64,000 nucleotides of DNA from Deinococcales bacterium (GTDB lineage: Bacteria; Deinococcota; Deinococci; Deinococcales; JAAFIG01). Under the pieces are notes generated by a model. It ran no database searches. It was not told the origin of the DNA and saw only the letters and a list, made by a program, of their open reading frames with translations. Position 1 is the first letter of the stretch. Each line of letters starts with the position of its first letter. The DNA lies in the NCBI GenBank assembly GCA_025359505.1, contig JANYHH010000002.1, positions 1 to 64,000 on the forward strand, given 5' to 3'. The position numbers and the translations under genes are program-made. This document shows, one piece after another, positions 15,792-22,437 of this stretch.

Positions 15792-16221
15792 GCTGAAAAT
15801 GCGATTGCAGGGACCGATGCAGGCTTGGGGTGTGGACGGAGCAGGTCAGATCAGACGCACCCATGCCGCGCCGCAAAAGCGGGCGGTTCTCGGTTTGATC
15901 CGCGCCGCCAAGGGCTTATCGCGCGATGAGGAATGGGCAGATCTCGAGGATCTCGAGTACCGCTGCGAAACCCTGCGGTCAGGCGTGCGGATGTGGGATT
16001 TCGCGACGATGTCAAACGTGATCAGCGCCGACGGGAAGGTAACGCACCCCCGAGGAATTCAGGAAAAGGAATACCTCGCAAATGCTGATTTTCTCATTCA
16101 TTTGGCAGGGAGCGACGATCTCATTGCTGAGGTCAGGGCTGCTCTCGAAGACCCAGTGTTTTTGATCGGCTTGGGTCGCCGCGATTGCCCGCCGAGTGCA
16201 CCCTTGCTTGCCGATTTGTAA
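15784..16221 (+). CDS. cas5e: Cas5e (CasD), C-terminally short
   Basis: 145 residues from the ATG at 15784, overlapping cas7e by 8 bp. Cas5e caps the crRNA 5' handle. The N-terminal MAELKMRLQGPMQAWGVDG and the conserved KRAVLGLIRAAKGLSRDEEW match. The sequence ends shortly after the family block FLIGLGRRDCPPSAPLL. In E. coli CasD about 80 further residues follow that block, so this protein lacks the C-terminal part. No frameshifted remainder is seen downstream, which argues for a stable minimal form rather than recent decay. Last gene of the cas operon. Confidence 0.9.
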   Translation: MAELKMRLQGPMQAWGVDGAGQIRRTHAAPQKRAVLGLIRAAKGLSRDEEWADLEDLEYRCETLRSGVRMWDFATMSNVISADGKVTHPRGIQEKEYLANADFLIHLAGSDDLIAEVRAALEDPVFLIGLGRRDCPPSAPLLADL

Positions 16222-16249
16222 AGCCGTGACTGACTCAAGAGGTAAGAAG

Positions 16250-16273
16250 AAATTTGCACATCGGCGCAAATTT
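16250..16273. terminator. Inverted repeat downstream of cas5e
   Basis: AAATTTGC-ACATCGGC-GCAAATTT is a perfect 8-bp stem with an 8-nt loop, 28 bp after the cas5e stop. There is no long T-tract, so it is either a weak bidirectional terminator or a protein site. A second perfect palindrome, ACCCCTTGGGGT, lies at 16325-16336. No other gene is visible in 16222-16453. Confidence 0.45.
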
Positions 16274-16453
16274 GGCAACCAGCTAACTTCAGTTCCTCAA
16301 GCATCGCGAGATTTGGGGAGAGATACCCCTTGGGGTCGCTAAGTTTCGTGAACACGATATCGGGGCACGAACAACAATCGCAAGACATGCAAATTTTAAG
16401 TGCTGAGATTGCCGTACTCGGAATTCGAGGTGTGAACTCTTCAGACGCGCACC

Positions 16454-16948
16454 TCAAAACGTTCCCGAAGCAATTCTTCTAAGGATCGCCATCACAGTTT
16501 CGTACCCGTCAATGCTGATCAGCATCTCGAGTGGACACTGACCGCCGAGAGCGGGCAAGCTCGACCTCATCCAAATGCTCGCATTGTCCTCACCGCCAAG
16601 GACGGTGGTCGCACGTTCGAACACTCGGCTGACCATTTCGACCTTCAAACCTTCAGCTCTGTCATCAAAGCGTTTAGCATACTCCTGCGCAGCTCGAGCC
16701 AGACGAGCGTTGGCTGCCATGGGATGCAGGACAGCGGTGCTGAACGCTCTCGAGTCCGCGCTGCTCAGCGCCATTGATTCGTCCATCTGAATGGTACGCA
16801 CCGCCGCCTCCATTGCCGCTGTCACGACGAACTCGGTCAGTGTGATCCCACGCAGTGCAGCCGCGCGTTGCAGCAGTGCTTTGCGCTCGAGCGGAACGCG
16901 CAACCGCAGGCGCGTCATGGATTCGGTGATCAGTTGGGCTTTACGCAT
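16454..16948 (-). CDS. DUF1778-DUF2384 fusion antitoxin-like protein
   Basis: 164 residues. Residues ~10-95 (RLRLRVPLERKALLQRAAAL, then GITLTEFVVTAAMEAA and LSSADSRAFSTAVLHP) match the DUF1778/TacA ribbon-helix-helix antitoxin pattern. Residues ~105-164 (VFERATTVLGGEDNASIWMR, PALGGQCPLEMLISIDGYETV) match the MbcA/ParS/Xre toxin-binding domain (DUF2384) of RES-type systems. Neither a GNAT (TacT) nor a RES toxin gene is next to it. It therefore looks like an orphan antitoxin, a hybrid regulator, or a system whose toxin was lost. It is convergent with cas5e. Confidence 0.7.
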   Translation of the reverse strand: MRKAQLITESMTRLRLRVPLERKALLQRAAALRGITLTEFVVTAAMEAAVRTIQMDESMALSSADSRAFSTAVLHPMAANARLARAAQEYAKRFDDRAEGLKVEMVSRVFERATTVLGGEDNASIWMRSSLPALGGQCPLEMLISIDGYETVMAILRRIASGTF

Positions 16949-17373
16949 CTTGAGCCATCCTCTACTTCAAGCGTGTTTTGTCAAAAACGAGCTGAGAAAT
17001 TCTGTTCCACCAAGCCTTGTGAGTCTCCATCAGCACGTTTTGAGAGCGCGTCGATATTGCCAACATGGTTTGACTCAACGTGCGCAAGACGCTTGGACAG
17101 TGGGTCACGCTCCGTGTTGAAACGCTCACAGCACTCAGTCTCGAGAGCCCGCATAGCGCATGCCCAACCGCTTTTGGTGCGCGGCGCAGACGCGTGGCTG
17201 ATCGAGACGAATCTGCCGATGAATTCGGTCGGTCTTGGCGCGGTGATGCCGCTGGCGGAGTGCACGAGTCGTGGCGCGATGAGATCGTGCCGGGTTAATC
17301 CTGAAACCACACCAGCAATGCGCTGGATTCGATCAGTCGACGCGTTCGCGGCGATGGTTTCGACTTTTCATGC
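16949..17373. other. 425-bp interval without a supported gene
   Basis: A minus-strand ORF (16981..17310, frame open somewhat further upstream) covers part of this interval. It lacks a good start, a ribosome-binding site and any recognisable motif. It could be the degraded 3' part of a gene that once followed the XRE gene. I see no repeat or RNA gene here. Confidence 0.4.
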
Positions 17374-17676
17374 TCACTGGCGTTCAGCGCAGCGTTCATC
17401 GTGCAACTCCGCGCTGAGACTGGTTCCTTCGGCGTACTTGCCGCGCAAACCCTCGAGCGCGATCACCCGGATTTGCCCGGGTGTGGCGTCGCTTGTTGGT
17501 CTGAAAAACTCGAGCAGTTCACCAACAGGGGTTTCGAGTGCCGCCTCGAGTTTGAAGAGTGTGCTGACCCTCAGTCGCAGTGGGGCGCGGTTCGAGATGA
17601 TCCTGTCAACCGTGGATCGGGCCATGCCAGCGGTCCGGGCGAAACTCCCAATGCTTTTACAGCCATTGCGTTCCAT
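17374..17676 (-). CDS. XRE-like helix-turn-helix protein
   Basis: 100 residues. A helix-turn-helix is recognisable as SIGSFARTAGMARSTVDRII followed by LRLRVSTLFKLEAALETPVG, the XRE/Cro layout with the typical E/D-x-P-V-x-x-L end near residue 54. The C-terminal 45 residues are variable and charged. The frame is open upstream (ANSATPTTIRDHPIVQLIKG), so the Met used here could be internal and the real start a non-ATG codon. XRE regulators control guide and transposase expression in type I-F3 CASTs; a similar role here is inference. Confidence 0.6.
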   Translation of the reverse strand: MERNGCKSIGSFARTAGMARSTVDRIISNRAPLRLRVSTLFKLEAALETPVGELLEFFRPTSDATPGQIRVIALEGLRGKYAEGTSLSAELHDERCAERQ

Positions 17677-18018
17677 CGTGCCTTTGATCAGTTGGACGAT
17701 CGGGTGATCGCGGATGGTGGTCGGAGTCGCACTGTTGGCTAACTTAACGCATTCTATTTTGATGATCGCTCACCACCTGTCAAGATTCTCGAGCGTCTCA
17801 GCGTGTCACCACAGATTAATTCGCAGTGAAGATTCATTTTCCGTCTGAGGAAAACCGCTCGGCGCGATTAAGCTTCGCCATTACCCACTAACCCGCGAGG
17901 CGATTTCGAGCAATTGCCCGAGCGTCATCAGCCAGCGAGTCACATCCGAACATCAATCCCGACCGTCAAAGCTGCCCGAAAACCACATCCAACCGGTCAC
18001 GCTTTTCGTGCATCAAAC
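17677..18018. other. 342-bp intergenic region
   Basis: No gene is supported on either strand. The sequence is moderately AT-rich around 17740-17870 and presumably holds the promoter of the XRE gene to its left. Confidence 0.4.
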
Positions 18019-18555
18019 TCATTCGTCAACGATTCGAGAACCATTTCCTTTGCAATCTTTTGTTTCCGAGAAGTGCAGCTTCAGCGCGTGCCATTTATCG
18101 CCCAAAGCTTGCTGCGCAGTCGTGACCACCGTCACCTCCCCGTCCACATGCACAATCAGCCAGAATTTGAGTTCCATCCATGGCGCTGTCGACGACCCTC
18201 CCTCGCTTTTGAGCGTGTTGACCGATTCCAGGGCGACCTCGACAAACCGCGAGAGATGCCGCGAGCGCCGCCACTCCCGCGCCGTCGCTAAACCATAAAA
18301 TGGCGCTTTTTTCGATGCGATCATCTGCTCGTACATCACAGATGGGTCCATTACTAGCGTCTGTGCCACCCCGCGCTTGGGAATCGTTTCGCCCTGCACC
18401 AGCACTCGAGCCAGCAAGCCGCCGCCCTGCCCGGCGTGAATCCACAGGGTCAACTCCGCGAACTCGATCTGCCACGGCAGCGCCCCGTGATCCATGATTG
18501 CCTGCTCGAGTGCGAGTTCCACCCGTTTGATAACCTGTGCCGCCGTTGATTTCAC
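18019..18555 (-). CDS. Hypothetical protein, coupled to the zinc-ribbon gene
   Basis: 178 residues from a GTG at 18555 that overlaps the stop of the upstream gene (GTGA); the longer track ORF reads through that gene in another frame. There is a helical N-terminus (KSTAAQVIKRVELALEQAIM), then alternating beta-rich stretches (FAELTLWIHAG, LKFWLIVHVDGEVTVVT). I recognise no family and see no membrane segment, so it is probably soluble. Dense CTCGAG sites suggest long residence in this host or its relatives. Confidence 0.65.
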   Translation of the reverse strand: MKSTAAQVIKRVELALEQAIMDHGALPWQIEFAELTLWIHAGQGGGLLARVLVQGETIPKRGVAQTLVMDPSVMYEQMIASKKAPFYGLATAREWRRSRHLSRFVEVALESVNTLKSEGGSSTAPWMELKFWLIVHVDGEVTVVTTAQQALGDKWHALKLHFSETKDCKGNGSRIVDE

Positions 18556-19958
18556 CTGACCCCCACACCCTTCGCTTTGGTTTTCACACCGATAAGATTG
18601 CCTGCTCGAGCGGGCAGGTTGCGACGCAAGCGCTCGACGAGCGACAATGCGATGAACTGCCCATTGCCCTCGCGTTGCACCGCGCCGCGCTCGAGCAGGT
18701 GCGTGATCACGACCCGCCACGGCGCTAATTCCCCCGTGAGACTCGGAATATCCTTGACCTTGACGCGATACCCGTCGAGCCGCACGAGGTGCGCCATCAA
18801 CGCGCTCGAGAGCCGTTCAATATTCGCCGCTTGGCTCGGTGAAACGGCGAGTGACGATGAGCGGTCCGAGGCGCGAGCATGAATTGGTTCACCTCGAGCC
18901 TGACGAAGTGGATTGTCATTGCCAGCTTTCTGGCGCTCGAGATAGCCTTTGACCTTCGTCCATTTCCCAAACAAGGCCTCTTTTTCAGCTTCGACAGTCA
19001 GCAATTGCTGTTTCAGCTCGAGCCGCTCTCGCTGCCAATGCGCCCGCTCGACTCGCAATAACGGCTCGAGGTTCGCCTCGAGGAATTGCGCTGGGTCTGG
19101 TTCCTCGAGCGGATCACCAGCCGATGCGGGCTGACTTGCCGGGACTGGTGTTTGAGTGATCGTCGCACCAGCGATTGCGTTGGGAACGACAGCCGCATGA
19201 CCTCGAGATGTTGCCGCCGATTTCGCGTTGTGTTTCGCGGCGCGTCGCGGATTGGCTCGAGTCGGCTTCACAGCGTTTTGCGAGCGGTTCAATCCTCGAG
19301 AAGCGAGTGGCAGCATCGGCTCGAGTGGCGGCGTCATGCTGAAATCAGTGAACGCAGTCGGAAGCGTCTGGCTCGAGGAGAGCAGGGTCTGGAATGTGGC
19401 GTTCCACTGGAGCGACAACGCCAACTCGAAGCGTTGCCGAGCGCGGATGTACTCGCGCAGTGCTGGGTCTAGCTGCTGCCACACGAGTTCTGCCAGCATT
19501 GGCTGCTCGAAGGATTGACTGGCGCGATGAAGTTCTTGTTGTGCAAAAACGGTGAAGCCCTGCAAACCCGTTGCGCTCCAGTCGCTCGGCAAATCCAACT
19601 CGAGACGATGATGCGCCGAAGCTACTGCAGTCGAGTTCGTAAAGTTTGCGGTTCTCGAGTCAGCGTTGATTGCCGGTGTGCTCACTGATTTATCCGCAGT
19701 CACAGTTTGGCTTTGATTGCGTGTGGCTCGAGCTTGACCTGCTCGTTCGAGAAGCGATTTCCTTGAGTCGAGCGGTTGGGGTGCGAAGCGATGATCGGTG
19801 AACTGGTGATTGCAGGTCGGGCAGCGCCGCATCTGCACCCGCGTCTGCTCGAGTTTACGAATTCGCGTACCAGCGGAGTGCGTCCGACTCGCACCGCACT
19901 TCGGGCACGGTGTGTTTGCTATGACCGCTCTGCGTGCTGACTGAAAACCAGTGGTCAC
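18552..19958 (-). CDS. Zinc-ribbon and coiled-coil protein of unknown function
   Basis: 468 residues. The N-terminus has a four-Cys zinc ribbon: CPKCGASRTHSAG near residue 18 and RRCPTCNHQFTDH near residue 45, reminiscent of NrdR or transposon-associated ribbons. A long Gln/Ser/Thr-rich middle follows, then a predicted coiled coil (VERAHWQRERLELKQQLLTV, residues ~300-335). The C-terminal segment looks like a winged helix (ALMAHLVRLDGYRVKVKDIP). DNA binding is plausible, and the architecture recalls plasmid or phage accessory proteins, but I cannot name it. It is probably the first gene of a two-gene operon. Confidence 0.65.
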   Translation of the reverse strand: MTTGFQSARRAVIANTPCPKCGASRTHSAGTRIRKLEQTRVQMRRCPTCNHQFTDHRFAPQPLDSRKSLLERAGQARATRNQSQTVTADKSVSTPAINADSRTANFTNSTAVASAHHRLELDLPSDWSATGLQGFTVFAQQELHRASQSFEQPMLAELVWQQLDPALREYIRARQRFELALSLQWNATFQTLLSSSQTLPTAFTDFSMTPPLEPMLPLASRGLNRSQNAVKPTRANPRRAAKHNAKSAATSRGHAAVVPNAIAGATITQTPVPASQPASAGDPLEEPDPAQFLEANLEPLLRVERAHWQRERLELKQQLLTVEAEKEALFGKWTKVKGYLERQKAGNDNPLRQARGEPIHARASDRSSSLAVSPSQAANIERLSSALMAHLVRLDGYRVKVKDIPSLTGELAPWRVVITHLLERGAVQREGNGQFIALSLVERLRRNLPARAGNLIGVKTKAKGVGVR

Positions 19959-20075
19959 GTTACACCCTCAGGCTTTGAGATTTCGTGCTGCCATTGGTTC
20001 ATAGACCCTCCGATCGTGTGGTCTGGTATCGGTGTTGCTTTAATACTCGAGCCGTGTGTAGATTTGCGGCACTGG

Positions 20076-20681
20076 TCACACACGATCACGCTGACCCTCA
20101 ATTAATTCCTGAACCTCACGACGGCCCTGTGCTGGTTTCCATGCCGCCCATCGGGCTGGAACCGTCAACGCCACCTGCTCGAGTTGTTGCGCGACGAGTA
20201 CATTCCCCCGCAGCGTGCCGCGCATATGCACGGAGTTAGCATCTTCAAGGTTGGCGAGTTGCTCGAGTGATGCCTCAGCCGCAACGATGAACGGCTCGAG
20301 TTTGGCGCGTTCGGGGTAGACGCGCAGCACCGCGAGCCGGCTGGTTTGATCGAGACGGACGACTTGACCCGAAGCGCTCCAAATCGTCTCGTTATCGTCC
20401 TCTCGAGGGAATCGCAGGTTGACCATCTTGACGGGGTTGACGAGTGACCCATCTAAACGAGTGCGAAAATGTGCTGTCAATCGCCAGCGTCCCGACAACG
20501 CCGTGCCGAGACGCAATGCTTCGGGGCTAGCAGTGCAGCGCAAGCGCGTACCATCGTCAAGCTCGAGTTCGACAAGTTCGCCGCGTCCCGGATCGTGAAT
20601 GATGGCGGTCACAAGTAAGAAGGCGTGGTGGCTCTTCGGGAGGTTCGGTGGTGACTTGGTGGGGGTGGCGGTCGGCGGCAA
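20076..20681 (-). CDS. Hypothetical protein, possibly OB-fold
   Basis: About 201 residues if translation starts at the TTG at 20681, which sits seven bases after GAGGAGG; the track start at 20711 is a GTG without a Shine-Dalgarno. The N-terminus is Pro/Thr-rich, then beta-rich segments follow (LVTAIIHDPGRGELVELELD, SGQVVRLDQTSRLAVLRVYP, RGTLRGNVLVAQQLEQVAL) that resemble repeated OB-like strands. No catalytic motif is seen. It lies upstream of the zinc-ribbon gene on the same strand, separated by 117 bp. Confidence 0.6.
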   Translation of the reverse strand: MPPTATPTKSPPNLPKSHHAFLLVTAIIHDPGRGELVELELDDGTRLRCTASPEALRLGTALSGRWRLTAHFRTRLDGSLVNPVKMVNLRFPREDDNETIWSASGQVVRLDQTSRLAVLRVYPERAKLEPFIVAAEASLEQLANLEDANSVHMRGTLRGNVLVAQQLEQVALTVPARWAAWKPAQGRREVQELIEGQRDRV

Positions 20682-20819
20682 GGTGGAACCTCCTCGAAAT
20701 GCAATCGCCACCGCTTCAGCCTGTTGGCTGGTGAGGAGGACGTCCTCAGCGGTGGCGTAATGGTGCGAACCTAGTTATGACGAACTGGTTGTGTGTCACT
20801 TCAATCTCGAGTCTTCACT

Positions 20820-20840
20820 TCACACGGTCTTAAGGTGTGA
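20820..20840. promoter_or_regulatory. Operator candidate between divergent genes
   Basis: TCACAC-GGTCTTAAG-GTGTGA is a perfect 6-bp inverted repeat in the 263-bp region between the leftward OB-like gene and the rightward XRE gene. The surrounding sequence (20840-20930) is AT-rich. Autoregulation by the XRE protein is the simplest idea. Confidence 0.45.
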
Positions 20841-20944
20841 GTCATAAAAGACAACGAAAAGCCTGATAAGTATAACACGTCAAGTTATTCTAAGACAAAG
20901 TTTAACAAGTCGCTTTAGGACGCTCAAACCTCGAGTCTGAAATA

Positions 20945-21196
20945 GTGAAAAGCACTGGGAACCGTGTGCCTCGAGACGAGGGAGCGCTCGTGCAACTCGG
21001 CGCGAGAATCCGCGAGTTGCGCTTAATAAGGGACGAAGCGCAAGACGTGTTTGCTTGGCGGGCGCAAGTGCCTCGGGCTCACATCGGGTTGATTGAGAAT
21101 GGCAAGATTGACGTGCGTTACTCAACTCTCTCTAGGATTGCTGGAGCGCTCGAAGTCAGCCTCAGCGAACTGCTGCTGTTTGAGATTTCTAGCTAA
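20945..21196 (+). CDS. XRE-family transcriptional regulator
   Basis: 83 residues, GTG start. This is a nearly complete classical HTH_3: LGARIRELRLIRDEAQDVFA, then RAHIGLIENGKIDVRYSTLS and RIAGALEVSLSELLLF. The recognition helix lies around RAHIGLIENG. There is no partner domain. It diverges from the hypothetical gene to its left. In type I-F3 CASTs a small XRE protein controls expression of the cas genes and of the atypical homing guide. This gene is a candidate for such a role only if the element reaches this far. Confidence 0.85.
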   Translation: MKSTGNRVPRDEGALVQLGARIRELRLIRDEAQDVFAWRAQVPRAHIGLIENGKIDVRYSTLSRIAGALEVSLSELLLFEISS

Positions 21197-21284
21197 AGAA
21201 CTCCATTTCTCGAAAAGTTTTTACTTGATGGTGGTCTGCCCGTTTTTGGTGCAACGTCAATTCAATGAATCGTGGTCTAGCCGC

Positions 21285-21359
21285 GCTGGAGCAGTAGTTT
21301 GACAAATACCAACTAAACCAGTAGGTTTAATACAGTTCGACTGTTGAAGTTTACAAACA
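21285..21359 (-). repeat. Candidate second transposon end (weak)
   Basis: Read on the minus strand from 21359, the sequence starts TGTTTGTAAACTTC, similar to TGTTT...AAACTTC at the tnsA end. It then has TATTAAACCTACTGG, which matches TATTACCCTACTGG at 7096-7109, and a further CAAACTACTGC. The orientation is correct for a right end. Against it: the sequence doubles as the fbpA promoter region, no target-site duplication matches the left flank, and no comM 5' sequence follows. Confidence 0.3.
21300..21331 (+). promoter_or_regulatory. fbpA promoter with metal-regulator-like palindrome
   Basis: TTGACA at 21300 gives a consensus -35, with TAGGTT/TTTAAT as possible -10 elements. Between them lies TAAACC-AGTA-GGTTTA, an inverted repeat of the kind used by iron-responsive repressors of the DtxR/Fur type. 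Binding protein unknown. Confidence 0.5.
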
Positions 21360-21370
21360 ATTGGAGAATC

Positions 21371-22432
21371 ATGAAAACGAAACACATCGCTGCCGGTCTC
21401 GCCGCACTCGCCCTGATCGCCACACTCAGCCTCTCGAGTCACGCCCAGCAAAGCTCCGTGACTGTTTACAGCGGACGCAGCAGCGGTCTGGTCGATCCAA
21501 TCGTTAAAGCCTTTGAGAAAGACACCGGCATCAAAATTAACGTTCGCTACGGCACGGATGCTGCGCTGTACGCCGCGCTCCAAGAAGAGGGCACGCGCAG
21601 TCCAGCCGATGTCTTCTGGGTTAACACGGCGGGTGCGGTCGTCACTGCCGCCAAGAACGGTTTGTTCCAGAAACTGCCGGCCGCGCTGTTGAAGCGCCCG
21701 GCCGAGTTCGTCCCGAAGAGCGGCTTGTGGGTTCCGTTGTCGGCTCGCTTCCGGGTGGTGGCGTTCAATCCCAAAACCGTCAAGGACAGCGACTTACCGA
21801 CTGGCGTGCTCGAGATGCCGAAACTCGTCAAATTCAAGGGGCGCGTCGGTTGGACGCCGACCTACTCGAGCTTCCAAGACTTCATCACCGCACTGCGAAA
21901 AGTCCACGGCGAGAACAAGGCGCGGCAGTGGCTGCTCGACATGAAGAAACTCGAGCCGAAAAGCTACGCATCGAACACCGCGATGCTCGACGCGATGCGG
22001 GCGGGGGAAATTGATGTCGCACTGACCAACCACTACTACATCCAGAAGATCATCGCAGGCGTGCGTGAAGGCGAGTTCGAGGGTACGGCTGAGGAAAAAG
22101 AGACCGCGACTCAACCGCAGGGCAACGTGATTGGCACGCATTACTTCGCGGCCGGCGATGTCGGCAATTTGGAACTGGTGACCGGCGCGGGCATCCTCAA
22201 GACCAGCAAAAACGCGGCCGCCCAGCGATTCCTCGAGTACCTGCTGTCCACGAAAACGCAGCAACTGACGACGACGACGATCCTCGAATACCCGGTGGTC
22301 AGCGGGTTCGCGCTGCCGAAAACCCTGTTGCCGCTAAGCGAGGCGATCCGCCGCAGCCCGAAACTCGATTTCGAGCAGTTGTCTGATTTGAACGGCACAC
22401 TGAAACTGCTGCGCGACGTGGGCGTGCTGTAA
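21371..22432 (+). CDS. Iron(III) ABC transporter, periplasmic binding protein (FbpA/FutA-like)
   Basis: 353 residues from the ATG at 21371, after TTGGAGAATC. There is a signal peptide, MKTKHIAAGLAALALIATLS, followed by the family start VTVYSGRSSGLVDPIVKAFE. YGTDAALYAALQEEG and the tyrosine-rich ALTNHYYIQKII (iron-coordinating Tyr pair near residue 210) are characteristic of ferric-ion binding proteins. It is the first gene of a three-gene transporter operon. The palindrome upstream suggests iron control. Confidence 0.9.
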   Translation: MKTKHIAAGLAALALIATLSLSSHAQQSSVTVYSGRSSGLVDPIVKAFEKDTGIKINVRYGTDAALYAALQEEGTRSPADVFWVNTAGAVVTAAKNGLFQKLPAALLKRPAEFVPKSGLWVPLSARFRVVAFNPKTVKDSDLPTGVLEMPKLVKFKGRVGWTPTYSSFQDFITALRKVHGENKARQWLLDMKKLEPKSYASNTAMLDAMRAGEIDVALTNHYYIQKIIAGVREGEFEGTAEEKETATQPQGNVIGTHYFAAGDVGNLELVTGAGILKTSKNAAAQRFLEYLLSTKTQQLTTTTILEYPVVSGFALPKTLLPLSEAIRRSPKLDFEQLSDLNGTLKLLRDVGVL

Positions 22433-22437
22433 CAGCC

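Larger units (their letters stand above)
7051..16221 (+). mobile_element. Tn7-like CRISPR-associated transposon with type I-E Cascade (core; far end unresolved)
   Basis: The core reads tnsA-tnsB-tnsC-tniQ-cas6e-CRISPR-cas8e-cas7e-cas5e, all on one strand and mostly overlapping, so probably a single transcriptional unit. TnsA and TnsB give cut-and-paste transposition, TnsC is the AAA+ matchmaker, TniQ links to Cascade, and Cas6e/7e/5e/8e form the guide complex. There is no cas3, cas1, cas2 or recognisable cse2. It is inserted in comM 41-54 bp from a protospacer matching its own last spacer. The second end may be near 21.36 kb or beyond the window; the interval after 16221 is possible cargo. 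Confidence 0.93.

Noticed and set aside
16250-16336. Inverted repeats after cas5e as the second transposon end
   Set aside because: They share neither the CCTACT repeats nor a TGT/ACA terminus with the first end, and no comM sequence follows.
16098-16457. Minus-strand ORF following the antitoxin-like gene, considered as its toxin
   Set aside because: It lacks RES or GNAT signatures, and its second half overlaps cas5e in a shadow frame.
16981-17310. Minus-strand ORF between the XRE and antitoxin genes
   Set aside because: No ribosome-binding site, no motif and an unusual composition; possibly debris of a lost gene.
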